Assembly: GCF_029193595.2 (NCBI RefSeq)
Contig: NZ_CP135052.1
Coordinates: forward strand, 3,348,001 to 3,412,000
DNA: 64,000 nt
Source of the DNA: Providencia hangzhouensis
GTDB taxonomy: Bacteria; Pseudomonadota; Gammaproteobacteria; Enterobacterales; Enterobacteriaceae
Reading direction: 5' to 3'
The position numbers were made by a program, and so were the translations under genes. This document shows positions 9,851 to 19,218 of the stretch, in pieces. The notes beneath the pieces were generated by a model. It did no database searches and was not told the origin of the DNA. It saw nothing but the letters and a program-made list of their open reading frames with translations. The stretch's first letter is position 1. Each line of letters begins with the position of its first letter.

Positions 9851-11617
9851 TTAGTAGGTACGAATTTTCGGTGGGAAGGCTTCACGCAGTTTTGGCTGCA
9901 TGTTGACTTCACGACGCGTCATCGTTTCAGATTGCGGTAAATATAATGAGTGACATAACCAATTCGCATCATCTCGCTCTGGGTAGTCAAAGCGGCTATG
10001 CGCACCACGGCTTTCTGTACGGAAGTTTGCAGCTTGTGCCGTTGCATAAGCCGTTTCCATCAGGTTATCCAGTTCTAAACATTCGATACGCTGAGTATTA
10101 AACTCAGTCGAGGTATCATCAAGACGTGCATTTTGCAGGCGCTCACGAATCACTTTCAGCTCTTCTAAACCTTTCGCCATGGCATCGCCTTCGCGGAATA
10201 CCGAGAAGTTATGCTGCATACAGGTTTGCAGTGCTTTACGGATTTCAGTTGGGTCTTCACCAGTACGTGCACCTTCCCAACGGTTAAAACGAGTCATCGC
10301 TGCATCGATATCAGATTCAGACGCATCACGCATTGAACCTTGTTCCATGATGGACTCTTTCAAATGCAGACCCGCTGAACGACCAAATACCACTAAGTCG
10401 AGGAGTGAGTTACCGCCTAATCGGTTAGCGCCGTGTACTGATACACAGGCAATTTCGCCGACTGCAAACAAGCCAGGAATGACTTCATCTTCACCTTTTT
10501 CGTTATAACGAATGGCTTGGCCTGTAACTTTAGTCGGAATACCACCCATCATGTAGTGGCAAGTAGGAATTACTGGGATTGGCTCTTTGATTGGGTCAAC
10601 GTGAGCAAAGGTACGAGATAACTCAAGAATACCCGGTAAACGAGATTCCAGAACTTCTTTTCCTAAGTGGTCCAATTTCAGTTTAGCATGTGGACCCCAT
10701 GGGCCATCGCAACCACGACCTTCACGAATTTCAATCATGATAGAACGCGCAACAACGTCACGACCCGCAAGGTCTTTCGCATTCGGCGCATAACGTTCCA
10801 TGAAACGCTCACCGTCTTTGTTCAGCAAGTAACCACCTTCACCACGGCAGCCTTCAGTAACGAGAACACCCGCACCTGCGATACCCGTTGGGTGGAATTG
10901 CCACATTTCCATATCTTGTAGTGGAACACCTGCACGAGCAGCCATCCCCACACCATCACCTGTATTGATGTGTGCGTTAGTGGTTGATTGGTAAATACGC
11001 CCTGCACCACCGGTTGCTAAAATAGTTGCTTTCGCTTTGAAATAAACTAATTCGCCTGTTTCCATACAAATTGCAGTACAACCTACAACATCGCCATCTT
11101 GGTTTTTAACTAAATCAAGGGCATACCATTCAGAAAAAATGGTCGTGTGGTTCTTTAAGTTCTGCTGATACAAGGTATGTAACAGTGCGTGGCCAGTACG
11201 GTCAGCCGCAGCCGCAGTACGTGCAGCTTGCTCACCACCGAAGTTTTTAGACTGACCACCAAATGGACGTTGATAAATACTTCCGTCATCAAGGCGAGAG
11301 AATGGCAACCCCATATGCTCTAATTCAAGGATAGCCTCTGGCCCTGTTTTACACATGTATTCAATAGCGTCTTGGTCACCGATGTAGTCGGAACCTTTCA
11401 CGGTATCGTACATGTGCCATTCCCAGTTATCAGGGTGAGTATTACCTAACGCAACAGTAATACCGCCTTGCGCTGAAACAGTATGAGAACGGGTTGGAAA
11501 GACTTTTGACAGCAGAGCACATGACAGACCCAACTGTGAAATTTGCAGTGCAGCACGCATACCTGCGCCACCAGCACCGATAACGATAGCGTCAAACTCT
11601 CTGATTGGCAGATTCAT
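9851..11617 (-). CDS. sdhA: Succinate dehydrogenase flavoprotein subunit
   Basis: Catalytic subunit of complex II, oxidising succinate to fumarate. The 588 residues are the canonical length. It shows the N-terminal FAD-binding [11 protein letters not shown], the covalent-FAD histidine in [10 protein letters not shown], and the conserved [11 protein letters not shown] and [18 protein letters not shown] segments. The start codon immediately follows the sdhD stop. All catalytic blocks appear intact. Confidence 0.98.
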   Translation of the reverse strand: MNLPIREFDAIVIGAGGAGMRAALQISQLGLSCALLSKVFPTRSHTVSAQGGITVALGNTHPDNWEWHMYDTVKGSDYIGDQDAIEYMCKTGPEAILELEHMGLPFSRLDDGSIYQRPFGGQSKNFGGEQAARTAAAADRTGHALLHTLYQQNLKNHTTIFSEWYALDLVKNQDGDVVGCTAICMETGELVYFKAKATILATGGAGRIYQSTTNAHINTGDGVGMAARAGVPLQDMEMWQFHPTGIAGAGVLVTEGCRGEGGYLLNKDGERFMERYAPNAKDLAGRDVVARSIMIEIREGRGCDGPWGPHAKLKLDHLGKEVLESRLPGILELSRTFAHVDPIKEPIPVIPTCHYMMGGIPTKVTGQAIRYNEKGEDEVIPGLFAVGEIACVSVHGANRLGGNSLLDLVVFGRSAGLHLKESIMEQGSMRDASESDIDAAMTRFNRWEGARTGEDPTEIRKALQTCMQHNFSVFREGDAMAKGLEELKVIRERLQNARLDDTSTEFNTQRIECLELDNLMETAYATAQAANFRTESRGAHSRFDYPERDDANWLCHSLYLPQSETMTRREVNMQPKLREAFPPKIRTY

Positions 11618-11962
11618 TTATGCACCCCACACAACAATTGTTCCGTAAATTAAATAAGCCAACAGACCTACAACGATAGCCAGTTGCAACACTAAACGAA
11701 TTGCTAAAGGCTTAACGTAGTCAGTCAGCACTTGCCACATGCCAATCCACGCATGGACAAGAATCGAGAACAACGTGAGGATAGTGAATACTTTCGTCAC
11801 AGAAGAGGCGAAAAAACCACGCCAGACGTCATAGGTAATGTCATTAATAGCAACAAAACCAACAATGTAGAGTACATAGAGCGCGATGACAATCGCAGAA
11901 CCACGGATTAATAGCCAGTCCTGGATACCAGTACGGCCTAAAGCTGAAGCATTACTTACCAT
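11618..11962 (-). CDS. sdhD: Succinate dehydrogenase membrane anchor subunit D
   Basis: Small inner-membrane anchor with three predicted transmembrane helices. It forms the heme b and ubiquinone site with SdhC. The 114 residues compare with 115 in E. coli. The Asp-Tyr pair expected at the quinone site is present near residue 82 ([14 protein letters not shown]). It overlaps the end of sdhC by 7 nt and abuts sdhA. Confidence 0.97.
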   Translation of the reverse strand: MVSNASALGRTGIQDWLLIRGSAIVIALYVLYIVGFVAINDITYDVWRGFFASSVTKVFTILTLFSILVHAWIGMWQVLTDYVKPLAIRLVLQLAIVVGLLAYLIYGTIVVWGA

Positions 11963-12345
11963 ACTAAAACCCCCGCCAGAATTGCTAAAATCACGGTAAT
12001 GACAAATGTAATTTTTGCAGATGAGTTACCAGCAGCAAGCGTTTCATCAACACAACCGAAATCCATTAGCATATGACGAATACCACCACAGATGTGGTAA
12101 GCCAAAGCCGTCAAGATGCCCCAAAGAATGAACTTAGCAAAAAAGCCAGTCATTATTTCAGACGCGTATTGAAAACCTTCTGGAGAGGAGAGAGATGTCC
12201 CTAACAACCAAAGCAGAATACCAACTGCGATGAGAGTAATGACGCCAGAGACACGGTGCAAGATCGAAGATATTGCAGTGATCGGGAAGTGAATCGTCTG
12301 CAAATCAAGGTTGACAGGTCTTTGTTTTTTCACAATTTTGCCCAC
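11956..12345 (-). CDS. sdhC: Succinate dehydrogenase cytochrome b556 subunit
   Basis: Membrane anchor of complex II with three transmembrane helices, a heme ligand His in [12 protein letters not shown] and the quinone-site HRVSGV motif. The open frame extends 27 codons further upstream. I place the start at the GTG ([16 protein letters not shown]), because this gives exactly 129 residues, puts the start level with the E. coli one (four codons before VKKQRP), and leaves an AAAGAG upstream. The upstream extension (LYPLSLSDF...) has no family counterpart. It is the first gene of sdhCDAB. Confidence 0.93.
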   Translation of the reverse strand: MGKIVKKQRPVNLDLQTIHFPITAISSILHRVSGVITLIAVGILLWLLGTSLSSPEGFQYASEIMTGFFAKFILWGILTALAYHICGGIRHMLMDFGCVDETLAAGNSSAKITFVITVILAILAGVLVW

Positions 12346-13017
12346 ACAGCTCTTTATTATTTTCCATCCTCCGGACCTGGGGTGGAAATCAGACAGCGAC
12401 AGGGGGTACAAAATGCAACTTAACACAAACTCTAATCCATCATGTTTAAATAAAGTTGCATACTGATCACGCTGGGAACTCCTACTACAGGGTAATCCGG
12501 AGACCTGCCGCTAGTATAAAGTCTTCACAATGCCATTACAATTCCCACACAAAATGTTTGGAGACATTTAGCCCGAACAGTGAGAAGGATCACGATTTAA
12601 ACATTTTGTATAAATGTGCTTATGTTATTTGACAATGATTCAACATTTATCTTACATATAGGACTGGCAGAATTATCTTAACGGTGCTGTTGACACTTCA
12701 TCGTAAAAGAAAAAAACGTGAATATTGCAATGTTAAATACTCTTCAATTTGAACTATGATGGGTATTAATAACAAAAGTTATGAAAGTTGTTCCTCTTAC
12801 CACAAATAATGATATTGTAGGGAAAACAACAAAAAGAACATAACATCTACACACTCATAAACAACCTAACTACATTGTCATCGGTCTCAGATTTCAGGTT
12901 TTATGTGATAGCTAGCTGATTTCCAAAGCATACCGGTAGAACAATGCACGAAGACGCAGTATAACGCTGGGCTTCTGGGTTGTTGGGTGTCGATTATCAA
13001 GCGCTAAGGAGACCGTA
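12346..13017. other. Divergent sdhC / gltA promoter region
   Basis: 672 bp separate the divergent TCA operons, as in E. coli, where the interval carries promoters controlled by ArcA, FNR and CRP. Several TGTTA-type ArcA half-sites are visible (for example near 12620 and 12733), but none is convincing enough to list alone. No ORF is supported. gltA has a clear GGAG 7 nt before its ATG. Confidence 0.55.
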
Positions 13018-14304
13018 ATGGCTGATAACAAAGCTAAGCTAACGACTGGTAGTAAGGGTGATATTGACCTAGATATTTTAAGCCCAACGATTGGTCAAGA
13101 CGTTATCGATGTCCGAACTTTAGGTTCTAAAGGGTTCTTTACCTACGACCCTGGTTTTACTTCTACTGCATCCTGTGAATCAAAAATCACCTATATCGAT
13201 GGTGAGCAAGGCATTCTGTTACACCGTGGTTTCCCTATCGATCAACTCGCTACTGAAGCCTCTTATCTCGAAGTTTGTTATATCCTGCTATACGGTGAAG
13301 CACCGACTCAAGAACAATATGACGTATTTAAAAATACGGTGACTCGCCACACCATGATCCATGAGCAAATTACTCGCATGCTTAATGGTTTCCGCCGTGA
13401 CTCACACCCAATGGCTGTATTATGTGGTGTTACAGGCGCACTAGCTGCCTTCTATCACGATGCATTAGACGTGAATAACCCACGCCACCGTGAAATTACG
13501 GCTTATCGTCTGCTATCAAAAATGCCAACAGTTGCAGCGATGTGTTACAAATATTCAATTGGCCAACCTTTTGTTTATCCACGTAATGACCTGTCATACG
13601 CGGGTAATTTCTTGCACATGATGTTCTCTACACCATGTGAAGAATACACAGTTAATCCTGTTTTAGAACGCGCAATGGATCGTATTTTGATTCTGCACGC
13701 TGACCATGAACAAAACGCCTCAACATCGACAGTTCGTACTGCGGGTTCATCTGGCGCAAACCCATTTGCTTGTATCGCAGCGGGTATCGCTTCACTGTGG
13801 GGGCCTGCTCACGGTGGAGCTAACGAAGCTTGCTTACGTATGTTGGAAGAAATCCAAACTGTTGAGCACATCCCTGCATTTATCGAGCGCGCTAAAGACA
13901 AAAATGACTCTTTCCGCTTAATGGGCTTCGGTCACCGTGTTTATAAAAACCATGACCCACGTGCAACCGTAATGCGTGAAACTTGCCATGAAGTTCTAAA
14001 TGAACTTGGCTTGAATGACAGCTTGCTGGAAGTCGCTATGGAGCTGGAACGTATCGCATTAAACGACCCGTATTTTATTGAGAAAAAACTGTACCCGAAC
14101 GTTGACTTCTATTCGGGTATCATCTTGAAAGCAATGGGTATTCCATCTTCAATGTTTACTGTTATTTTTGCTATTGCACGTACCATTGGCTGGATTGCAC
14201 ATTGGAATGAAATGCACGATGACGGCCTGAAAATTGCACGTCCTCGCCAGCTATATACTGGCTATGACAAACGTGAATTCAACTCTGAATTATCAAAAAA
14301 ATAA
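13018..14304 (+). CDS. gltA: Type II citrate synthase
   Basis: Condenses oxaloacetate and acetyl-CoA to citrate, the entry step of the TCA cycle. The 428 residues start MADNKAKLT. The catalytic residues are seen in [10 protein letters not shown] (His264 in E. coli), GFGHRVYKN (His305) and PNVDFYSGI (Asp362). The N-terminal domain typical of the NADH-regulated hexameric enzyme is present. It is divergent from sdhCDAB and followed by a good terminator. Confidence 0.98.
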   Translation: MADNKAKLTTGSKGDIDLDILSPTIGQDVIDVRTLGSKGFFTYDPGFTSTASCESKITYIDGEQGILLHRGFPIDQLATEASYLEVCYILLYGEAPTQEQYDVFKNTVTRHTMIHEQITRMLNGFRRDSHPMAVLCGVTGALAAFYHDALDVNNPRHREITAYRLLSKMPTVAAMCYKYSIGQPFVYPRNDLSYAGNFLHMMFSTPCEEYTVNPVLERAMDRILILHADHEQNASTSTVRTAGSSGANPFACIAAGIASLWGPAHGGANEACLRMLEEIQTVEHIPAFIERAKDKNDSFRLMGFGHRVYKNHDPRATVMRETCHEVLNELGLNDSLLEVAMELERIALNDPYFIEKKLYPNVDFYSGIILKAMGIPSSMFTVIFAIARTIGWIAHWNEMHDDGLKIARPRQLYTGYDKREFNSELSKK

Positions 14305-14336
14305 TATTTAATTAAATCTGAACCCCTACATATGCT

Positions 14337-14362
14337 AAGGCCTCGAATTTTCGGGGCTTTTT
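14337..14362 (+). terminator. gltA terminator
   Basis: AAGGCCTCGA and TCGGGGCTTT form a stem with one mismatch and a short loop, followed by five T, 33 nt past the gltA stop. Confidence 0.8.
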
Positions 14363-14389
14363 CATGTTTGTTTACCAAAGTCATTTAGC

Positions 14390-15151
14390 TTACTGCTGCT
14401 GATATTCCCTTGGGGTCATCCCACTCATTTTACGGAAAAAACTAATAAACGCACTATCACTTGTTAAGCCAAGTTCTTGAGTAATATAATGATATGGCTT
14501 TTCTTGTGCGAGTAATTCAATGGCTTTAATATAACGCCACTGTTGGCGCCATGCTTGATAACTCATTCCTGTTTCTTTAAAAAAAATCCGTGTAATCGTC
14601 TTCTCACTCGCACCGATAGTTTGCGCTAATTGGTTTAAATTCGGTGGTAATTGTTCGATATCAACCCCTTTAAAGCGCCTATCTTGCGGTAGTGCTAACA
14701 GTGTTGGTTCTAAAGCAGCACTCTGTAATTCATCAATAAATACCGGTAATAAGTTGGCCAAACGCCCCTGCTGCCAATCACTATCAAACGGAGCAATAGC
14801 AATACGTTCTAGCACTTCCCTTAGCAATGGTGAAATATTTAAAATAACCACATCGTTCCCGATTTCTTTGGCATATTCTTCTGATAAATAAACCGAACGA
14901 TACCCCACTGATGCCCTCATTTGCGCCCGATGAAGAACAAATGGTGGGATCCAAGCCATTCTACCAGGAGGAAGCAAAGACAGGCGATTTTCCAGTGAAA
15001 TCCGTATACACCCTTGTTGTGTAAACAAAAGCTGTCCCATTTCATGTCTATGAAAACCTGAGTCATGCTGCCCCATTTTTGCTGCAATTCCCAATACTGG
15101 GGCGTGGTACCAGTGAGTTTGAAATTCATCTGTTTGATTTAACCAAGCCAT
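14390..15151 (-). CDS. AraC-family transcriptional regulator with cupin-type sensor domain
   Basis: The predicted regulator has 253 residues. An N-terminal cupin-like sensor spans about 20-100 (HRHEMGQLLFTQQG; LLPPGRMAWIPP). The C-terminal half has two AraC helix-turn-helix motifs (NLNQLAQTIGASEKTITRIF; LGLTSDSAFISFFRKMSGMT). A longer frame adds 20 residues, but the internal ATG (MAWLNQ) has AGAGA just upstream and fits the family better. It is divergent from an MFS exporter with a 130 bp gap, the classic arrangement for a regulator of that pump. The inducer is unknown. NimR/YeaM-like regulators have the same design. Confidence 0.88.
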   Translation of the reverse strand: MAWLNQTDEFQTHWYHAPVLGIAAKMGQHDSGFHRHEMGQLLFTQQGCIRISLENRLSLLPPGRMAWIPPFVLHRAQMRASVGYRSVYLSEEYAKEIGNDVVILNISPLLREVLERIAIAPFDSDWQQGRLANLLPVFIDELQSAALEPTLLALPQDRRFKGVDIEQLPPNLNQLAQTIGASEKTITRIFFKETGMSYQAWRQQWRYIKAIELLAQEKPYHYITQELGLTSDSAFISFFRKMSGMTPREYQQQ

Positions 15152-15281
15152 AATGTCTCTTTTTTGATATTTATAGTCTTTATTATTGTAATAAGACAAT
15201 AAAAATAACACTAAACTGCCTGCTATTAAATAGTTGTATCCGATTAGCCCCTTTATTTTTAGTAGATTGGCAGGAAAAAGT

Positions 15282-16415
15282 ATGAAACATCCTCTCTCAT
15301 TATGGCTTGCTGTTGCCTTAATGATGTTTCCTCAAATTGTGGAAACCATATACAGCCCCGCTCTCACTGATATCGCCAGTGCTTTCTCAGTAAATGCGGA
15401 ACAAGCTTCACAAACACTGTCGCTTTATTTCTTTGCTTTTGCATTAGGCGTGGTGTTTTGGGGACGAATGTGTGACACCTTAGGGCGCCGCCCGACTATT
15501 TTGGCGGGTTTATTGATTTATGGTATTGCCTCTGTTGGCGCGTTATTTGTCACACATTTTTATTTATTATTATTAATGAGAATGTTGTCAGCATTTGGCG
15601 CTGCCGTAGGTTCAATTGGCACACAAACTACCATGCGTGATAGCTACCAAGGCCATGAATTAGCGAAAGTTTTTTCTATTATGGGAGTTGCTTTAGCAAT
15701 TAGCCCTGCGTTGGGAATGTTATCTGGTGCTGGGTTAGCCAATTTTGGTGGCTATCGTGCCGTTTTTATCGGCTTAGCGATTTTAGCAGCGGTGCTTTTT
15801 CTCTGGTCCGTCTGTCGCTTACCTGAGACCAAGCCTGAAAACGTGACACAAGTCTCATTTATTGAGACATTTTTACGCATGATTGCGGATAAAGAAATTA
15901 TTAGAAATGTGATCTTGATTGCATTTTTCAACATTAATTTATTTAGCTATTATCAGCTGGCACCTTTCAGTTTTGAACAATTAATGCTCACTCAACAACA
16001 GTTTGGATTAACTGGGATATTATTAGCACTTGGGGTCGGTTTAGGTTCGATATCAAATCGCTATTTATTGGCTAAAAAACACACATCTGAACAACTTGTT
16101 AAGCTATCGAGTATCATTTCTTTAGTTAGTGGCTGCTTAGTTTTTGCTCTAATGGATTCTATTTGGTTTGTTTTACCGGTTATTGGTGTCGTTATTGGTT
16201 ACGGGATTGCGATTCCGAACATACTTGCCCATGCATTAAACCGTTATAGCGACCGAAAAGGCACCGCCGGAGCAATTTTAGGTTTATTTTACTACATCGG
16301 ACTCGCCATCGGTCTAATGGTCGCTGGTTGGAGCCAACACTTAGGTTTAGTACTAACTATTTCGGGTTTGGTGTTGGTTTTTGCGTCACTAAGGTGGAGT
16401 AGCCAAGTACACTAA
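15282..16415 (+). CDS. MFS drug/metabolite efflux transporter (Bcr/CflA-like)
   Basis: An inner-membrane transporter of the major facilitator superfamily with 377 residues and about 12 hydrophobic segments. It shows the MFS loop motif WGRMCDTLGRRPTI after TM2 and an early PAL/D-containing segment (IYSPALTDIASAF) typical of the Bcr/CflA drug-efflux branch. The chosen ATG is preceded by AGGAAA at good spacing; an upstream in-frame start would add 16 residues without a ribosome site. It probably exports a toxic compound under control of the divergent AraC regulator. The substrate cannot be deduced. Confidence 0.87.
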   Translation: MKHPLSLWLAVALMMFPQIVETIYSPALTDIASAFSVNAEQASQTLSLYFFAFALGVVFWGRMCDTLGRRPTILAGLLIYGIASVGALFVTHFYLLLLMRMLSAFGAAVGSIGTQTTMRDSYQGHELAKVFSIMGVALAISPALGMLSGAGLANFGGYRAVFIGLAILAAVLFLWSVCRLPETKPENVTQVSFIETFLRMIADKEIIRNVILIAFFNINLFSYYQLAPFSFEQLMLTQQQFGLTGILLALGVGLGSISNRYLLAKKHTSEQLVKLSSIISLVSGCLVFALMDSIWFVLPVIGVVIGYGIAIPNILAHALNRYSDRKGTAGAILGLFYYIGLAIGLMVAGWSQHLGLVLTISGLVLVFASLRWSSQVH

Positions 16416-16495
16416 ATAGATTTAGAGAAGCCCTTTTAGGTAGCTGTACAGCTAAAATAATGCCTGCTTGAGCCTATGGTCGACCAATAATTCAG

Positions 16496-16546
16496 AGACA
16501 CGGATAACTTTTCTTCGGTTTCTAGAAGGATAACGTTACCGTGTCT
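16496..16546. repeat. Large inverted repeat / hairpin
   Basis: AGACACGGATAAC and GTTACCGTGTCT pair over 12 bp with one bulge around a 26 nt centre that can itself fold (CTTC/AGAAG). It lies about 80 bp downstream of the MFS gene. No T-run follows. It could be a decayed mobile-element end or a structured 3' UTR. Confidence 0.4.
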
Positions 16547-16604
16547 ATACATATACTTTGAAAGCGCTTTTTCTTAAAAATAAACGACATTCCCAAGATG
16601 AGCA

Positions 16605-16674
16605 AACCAAACTACGATAAGCCCTGTAAATTCTAATATACATAGAAACAAACTATGCAACTAATTACTTCAAA
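16605..16674. repeat. Left copy of 70 bp direct repeat flanking the T6SS cluster
   Basis: Aligns without gaps to 25784-25853 at about 80% identity (13-14 differences counted by eye). Its core is a small palindrome, CATAG-N7-CTATG. The two copies bracket the TPM/LemA/T6SS genes in the same orientation. Confidence 0.6.
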
Positions 16675-17065
16675 CATACACTAGTAGCATGATAAATAAA
16701 GGTATTGTATTAGTGAGTTGGCTATTACGCTGTGGTGAGTTATCACACAACGCTGTTTATTGACCGTATCTAAAAATACCAGTTTTGAGGCTACAATGGA
16801 GCATCGTAGTGATGACTTTCCGCAATTAATGGCGTGGTTTCTAATTGCTTGGAATGCTTTGTTACGGTGTATAAACTCGTCATTCGGTGCCTTCCTCATC
16901 AATGGAGGTATTCAAAATTTACTGAAATACATGACAAGATTATTGGTACTTTCACTGAAAGAGAACATTATATTTAACCAAATCAACATATTTAATACAC
17001 GACCAGCTAGGTGAGATTCACCGGACGCTTACTTATAAACCTAAATCAAGACTTTAGTAGAGACT

Positions 17066-18226
17066 TTACCAATGCCCTGAAGCACCGCCACCACCGCTAG
17101 AACCGCCTCCCCCACCGCTTGATGAACTTGATGAGCTAGATGAGCTAGATGAGCTTGATGAACTGAAATCGTGACTGGAAGTAAAATTAGAAGCATGTTT
17201 ATGGGATGTGTTTACTGAATATGAAGGTTGATAAAAAGGTGAACCAAATCGACTGAACTCACAAATCGCTTTCCATTCTTTTCTCTGCTGTCGATAAATA
17301 GGAAATAAGATATTGATGCCAATAAACAACACGGTTAATGAAATAAGGTTAAAGAATAATGATAACACCACCATCAGTAATAAGATAAAAGGGTTAACAA
17401 TACCATTAAGAATTATTTGTGTATAAAAAATGACAACGACTGAACAAAACACTACAGGGAAATACAGCGAAAATGATGTTGGAAAATAGAATGAGTAATT
17501 CAGATAATTTTTTAACCGTTTTAGCTGATTTGCACCTATCTTATATCCTCGCTTTTCTGAATTTTTCTTTTTTTTACCTGACTGCGCTATCACTTGATTA
17601 ATTTTTCTTTTCAATTTTTTCGTTGAAAATACAAGCTGAAAACAATAAATTAGCCCTAATATTATCACATAAATTAAAATAAAATGTGTTTGTAATATTT
17701 TAAGAGGAATAAGATCTGTCAAAGAATTCGTTGAGCTTATTGGTCTATCATTAGCTACATGAATGGCATTTATAATCCCTTGCTCAATACCCGTATAATA
17801 GTTTTCTGCTCTAAAATACGGCAACATATTTTTTCGAATAATTCTCCCAGCAAGAACATCGGTAAATGTCCCCTCATAGCCGTACCCGACTTCAAAGCGA
17901 ACACTGCGGTCATTTATTGCCACAACAAGCAGTAATCCATTATCAAGCCCCTTTTTACCTATCCCCCATTGATTAAAAACACGATTTGCGAAAGTTTCGA
18001 TATTTTCACTCCCAGTAGTCGGAACGATATAAACAACAAATTGTGAACCATCATTCCGATTATTTTCAAAATTAATCAATAAATTATTTAGCGTTTTGAA
18101 TTGCTGCGCCGTTAATAAATTTGCACGATCAATGACCCTATCTATTTTTAATGGGGGTGTATTATTCACTGATGCGCTCGCAATAGCACTAAATAAAAGC
18201 AAGGAAAATAAAATATTACGTATCAT
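17066..18226 (-). CDS. TPM-domain (YgcG-like) membrane protein with Ser/Gly-rich tail
   Basis: 386 residues. A signal peptide (about 1-19, ASASVNN) is followed by a TPM fold at 30-160, with the family phrases IDRANLLTAQQFKTLN and VRFEVGYGYEGTFTDVLAGR. Transmembrane helices lie around 180, 255 and 290. The C-terminus runs into poly-Ser then poly-Gly ending GGGGASGHW, the usual signature of YgcG-type proteins. The exact role is unknown; the family sits in or near the envelope and is often paired with LemA, as here, where the start overlaps the lemA stop by 4 nt. The tail is encoded by a short-period DNA repeat and may vary in length. Confidence 0.85.
   Translation of the reverse strand: MIRNILFSLLLFSAIASASVNNTPPLKIDRVIDRANLLTAQQFKTLNNLLINFENNRNDGSQFVVYIVPTTGSENIETFANRVFNQWGIGKKGLDNGLLLVVAINDRSVRFEVGYGYEGTFTDVLAGRIIRKNMLPYFRAENYYTGIEQGIINAIHVANDRPISSTNSLTDLIPLKILQTHFILIYVIILGLIYCFQLVFSTKKLKRKINQVIAQSGKKKKNSEKRGYKIGANQLKRLKNYLNYSFYFPTSFSLYFPVVFCSVVVIFYTQIILNGIVNPFILLLMVVLSLFFNLISLTVLFIGINILFPIYRQQRKEWKAICEFSRFGSPFYQPSYSVNTSHKHASNFTSSHDFSSSSSSSSSSSSSSSSGGGGGSSGGGGASGHW
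17088..17162 (-). repeat. Short-period coding repeat (poly-Ser/Gly tail)
   Basis: Near-perfect iterations of GATGAGCTA-like 9-mers and CCACCG-type units encode the Ser and Gly runs of the TPM protein. Slippage here would change tail length without a frameshift when whole codons are gained or lost. Confidence 0.6.
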
Positions 18227-18819
18227 GAGTTAAAATCCACCGTTGGTGTTCTTTTGATTTCATGCCCATTCTCAACGTTAAAATTAATTTTTTTATCATA
18301 CCCCATAAATTCCGCAATTAAGTTATAGGGGAATTGCCTAATTTGAGTATTATAATGGCGTACCGCCTCTATATACCGCCCTCTCGCAACTGAAATACGA
18401 TTTTCAGCTCCCTCCAACTGTACCATCAGGTCTTGATAGAGTGAATTTGCTTTCAATTCAGGGTAATTTTCTGAAATGACTAACAGACGTGATAGAGATT
18501 GCCCTAAATTATCTTGAGCTTTTTGATAGCTCGCAGAAATTTCAGGATCATCAAACACGCGACCATCCACATTAATTTTCCCGACAGACGCTCTCGCCTT
18601 TACAATTTCTTGTAACACATTGCTTTCATGACTTGAATATCCCTTAACTGTACTGACCAGATTAGGGATCAAATCAAATCGACGCTGATATTGGTTTAAT
18701 AATTCTGACGCTGCCGCAGAGACTAACTCATCATTTTTTTGGATTGTATTGTAAGAATTAACTAACAGAGTAAAAATTACAACTATCACTAATACCAAAC
18801 AGATCGCTAACTTGCGCAT
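18223..18819 (-). CDS. LemA family protein
   Basis: 198 residues with an N-terminal membrane anchor (about 4-22) and a long helical LemA domain facing the periplasm. The signature phrases are LVSAAASELLNQYQRRFDLI, PNLVSTVKGYSSHE and NQFPYNLIAEFMG-like (here RQFPYNLIAEFMGYDKKINF). LemA proteins of bacteria have no settled biochemical role but are commonly co-transcribed with TPM-domain proteins, as here. It lies downstream of the T6SS operon in the same orientation with a 117 bp gap, so read-through is possible but not assured. Confidence 0.9.
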   Translation of the reverse strand: MRKLAICLVLVIVVIFTLLVNSYNTIQKNDELVSAAASELLNQYQRRFDLIPNLVSTVKGYSSHESNVLQEIVKARASVGKINVDGRVFDDPEISASYQKAQDNLGQSLSRLLVISENYPELKANSLYQDLMVQLEGAENRISVARGRYIEAVRHYNTQIRQFPYNLIAEFMGYDKKINFNVENGHEIKRTPTVDFNS

Positions 18820-18936
18820 TAAATATCCTTATATTAACCACTTAATGTTAATATTGACTATCTGGTGTAACACTAACTTCTTTACTATCATCAATCCTAG
18901 CGGATTCAATCATTATCCATCAGAACATCGTATCTT

Positions 18937-19206
18937 CTAACCAATTTTTACCGTTGAATTACCCATTAATACGCCACCGCAACTTACTGTATCACCTGTT
19001 CTGGCCGCAGGCTTACCATCAATAAATACACTACTTGAACCACCAACGATAGTTCTTGAATGCCCACCGTGAGGCGCTAATGCGTCTCCTTGCCGAGCAA
19101 CCGCCTTACCATCGACTTTTACTGTTGGAGAACCTGTAATTACTTGAGTAGGGCCATGTTTCCCATGGCCTGTATCAGAATCACCAATAAGGATAATGTT
19201 TGGCAT
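18937..19206 (-). CDS. PAAR-domain type VI secretion spike-tip protein
   Basis: 89 residues, essentially only a PAAR domain: repeated beta-prism phrases (VITGSPTVKVDGKAVARQGD, SSSVFIDGKPAARTGD) with His and Cys residues at zinc-site positions (HGKHGP, HGGHS, VSCGG). PAAR proteins sharpen the VgrG spike and recruit effectors. It starts 12 nt after the preceding gene and closes the six-gene hcp-to-PAAR operon. No toxin domain is fused to it, so cargo must be supplied by another gene. Confidence 0.94.
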   Translation of the reverse strand: MPNIILIGDSDTGHGKHGPTQVITGSPTVKVDGKAVARQGDALAPHGGHSRTIVGGSSSVFIDGKPAARTGDTVSCGGVLMGNSTVKIG

Positions 19207-19218
19207 AATAGTACCCGA

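Larger units (their letters stand above)
16416..17065. other. Non-coding left edge of the accessory T6SS region
   Basis: 650 bp with no supported gene. It contains a large imperfect hairpin and the left copy of a 70 bp direct repeat, both listed separately. Overlapping short ORFs on both strands around 16680-17015 are not recognisable proteins and may be remnants of a decayed element. Confidence 0.5.

Noticed and set aside
12346..12426. 27-codon upstream extension of sdhC
   Set aside because: The extension lacks family similarity, and the internal GTG gives the exact canonical length and start alignment.
12905..12921. CRP-like TGTGATAGCTAGCTGAT upstream of gltA
   Set aside because: Only the left half-site matches; the right half has two of five consensus bases.
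16681..17014. Two overlapping ORFs (73 codons minus, 84 codons plus) left of the T6SS cluster
   Set aside because: Neither resembles a known protein or has a good ribosome site; they are antisense to each other. At most a decayed element.
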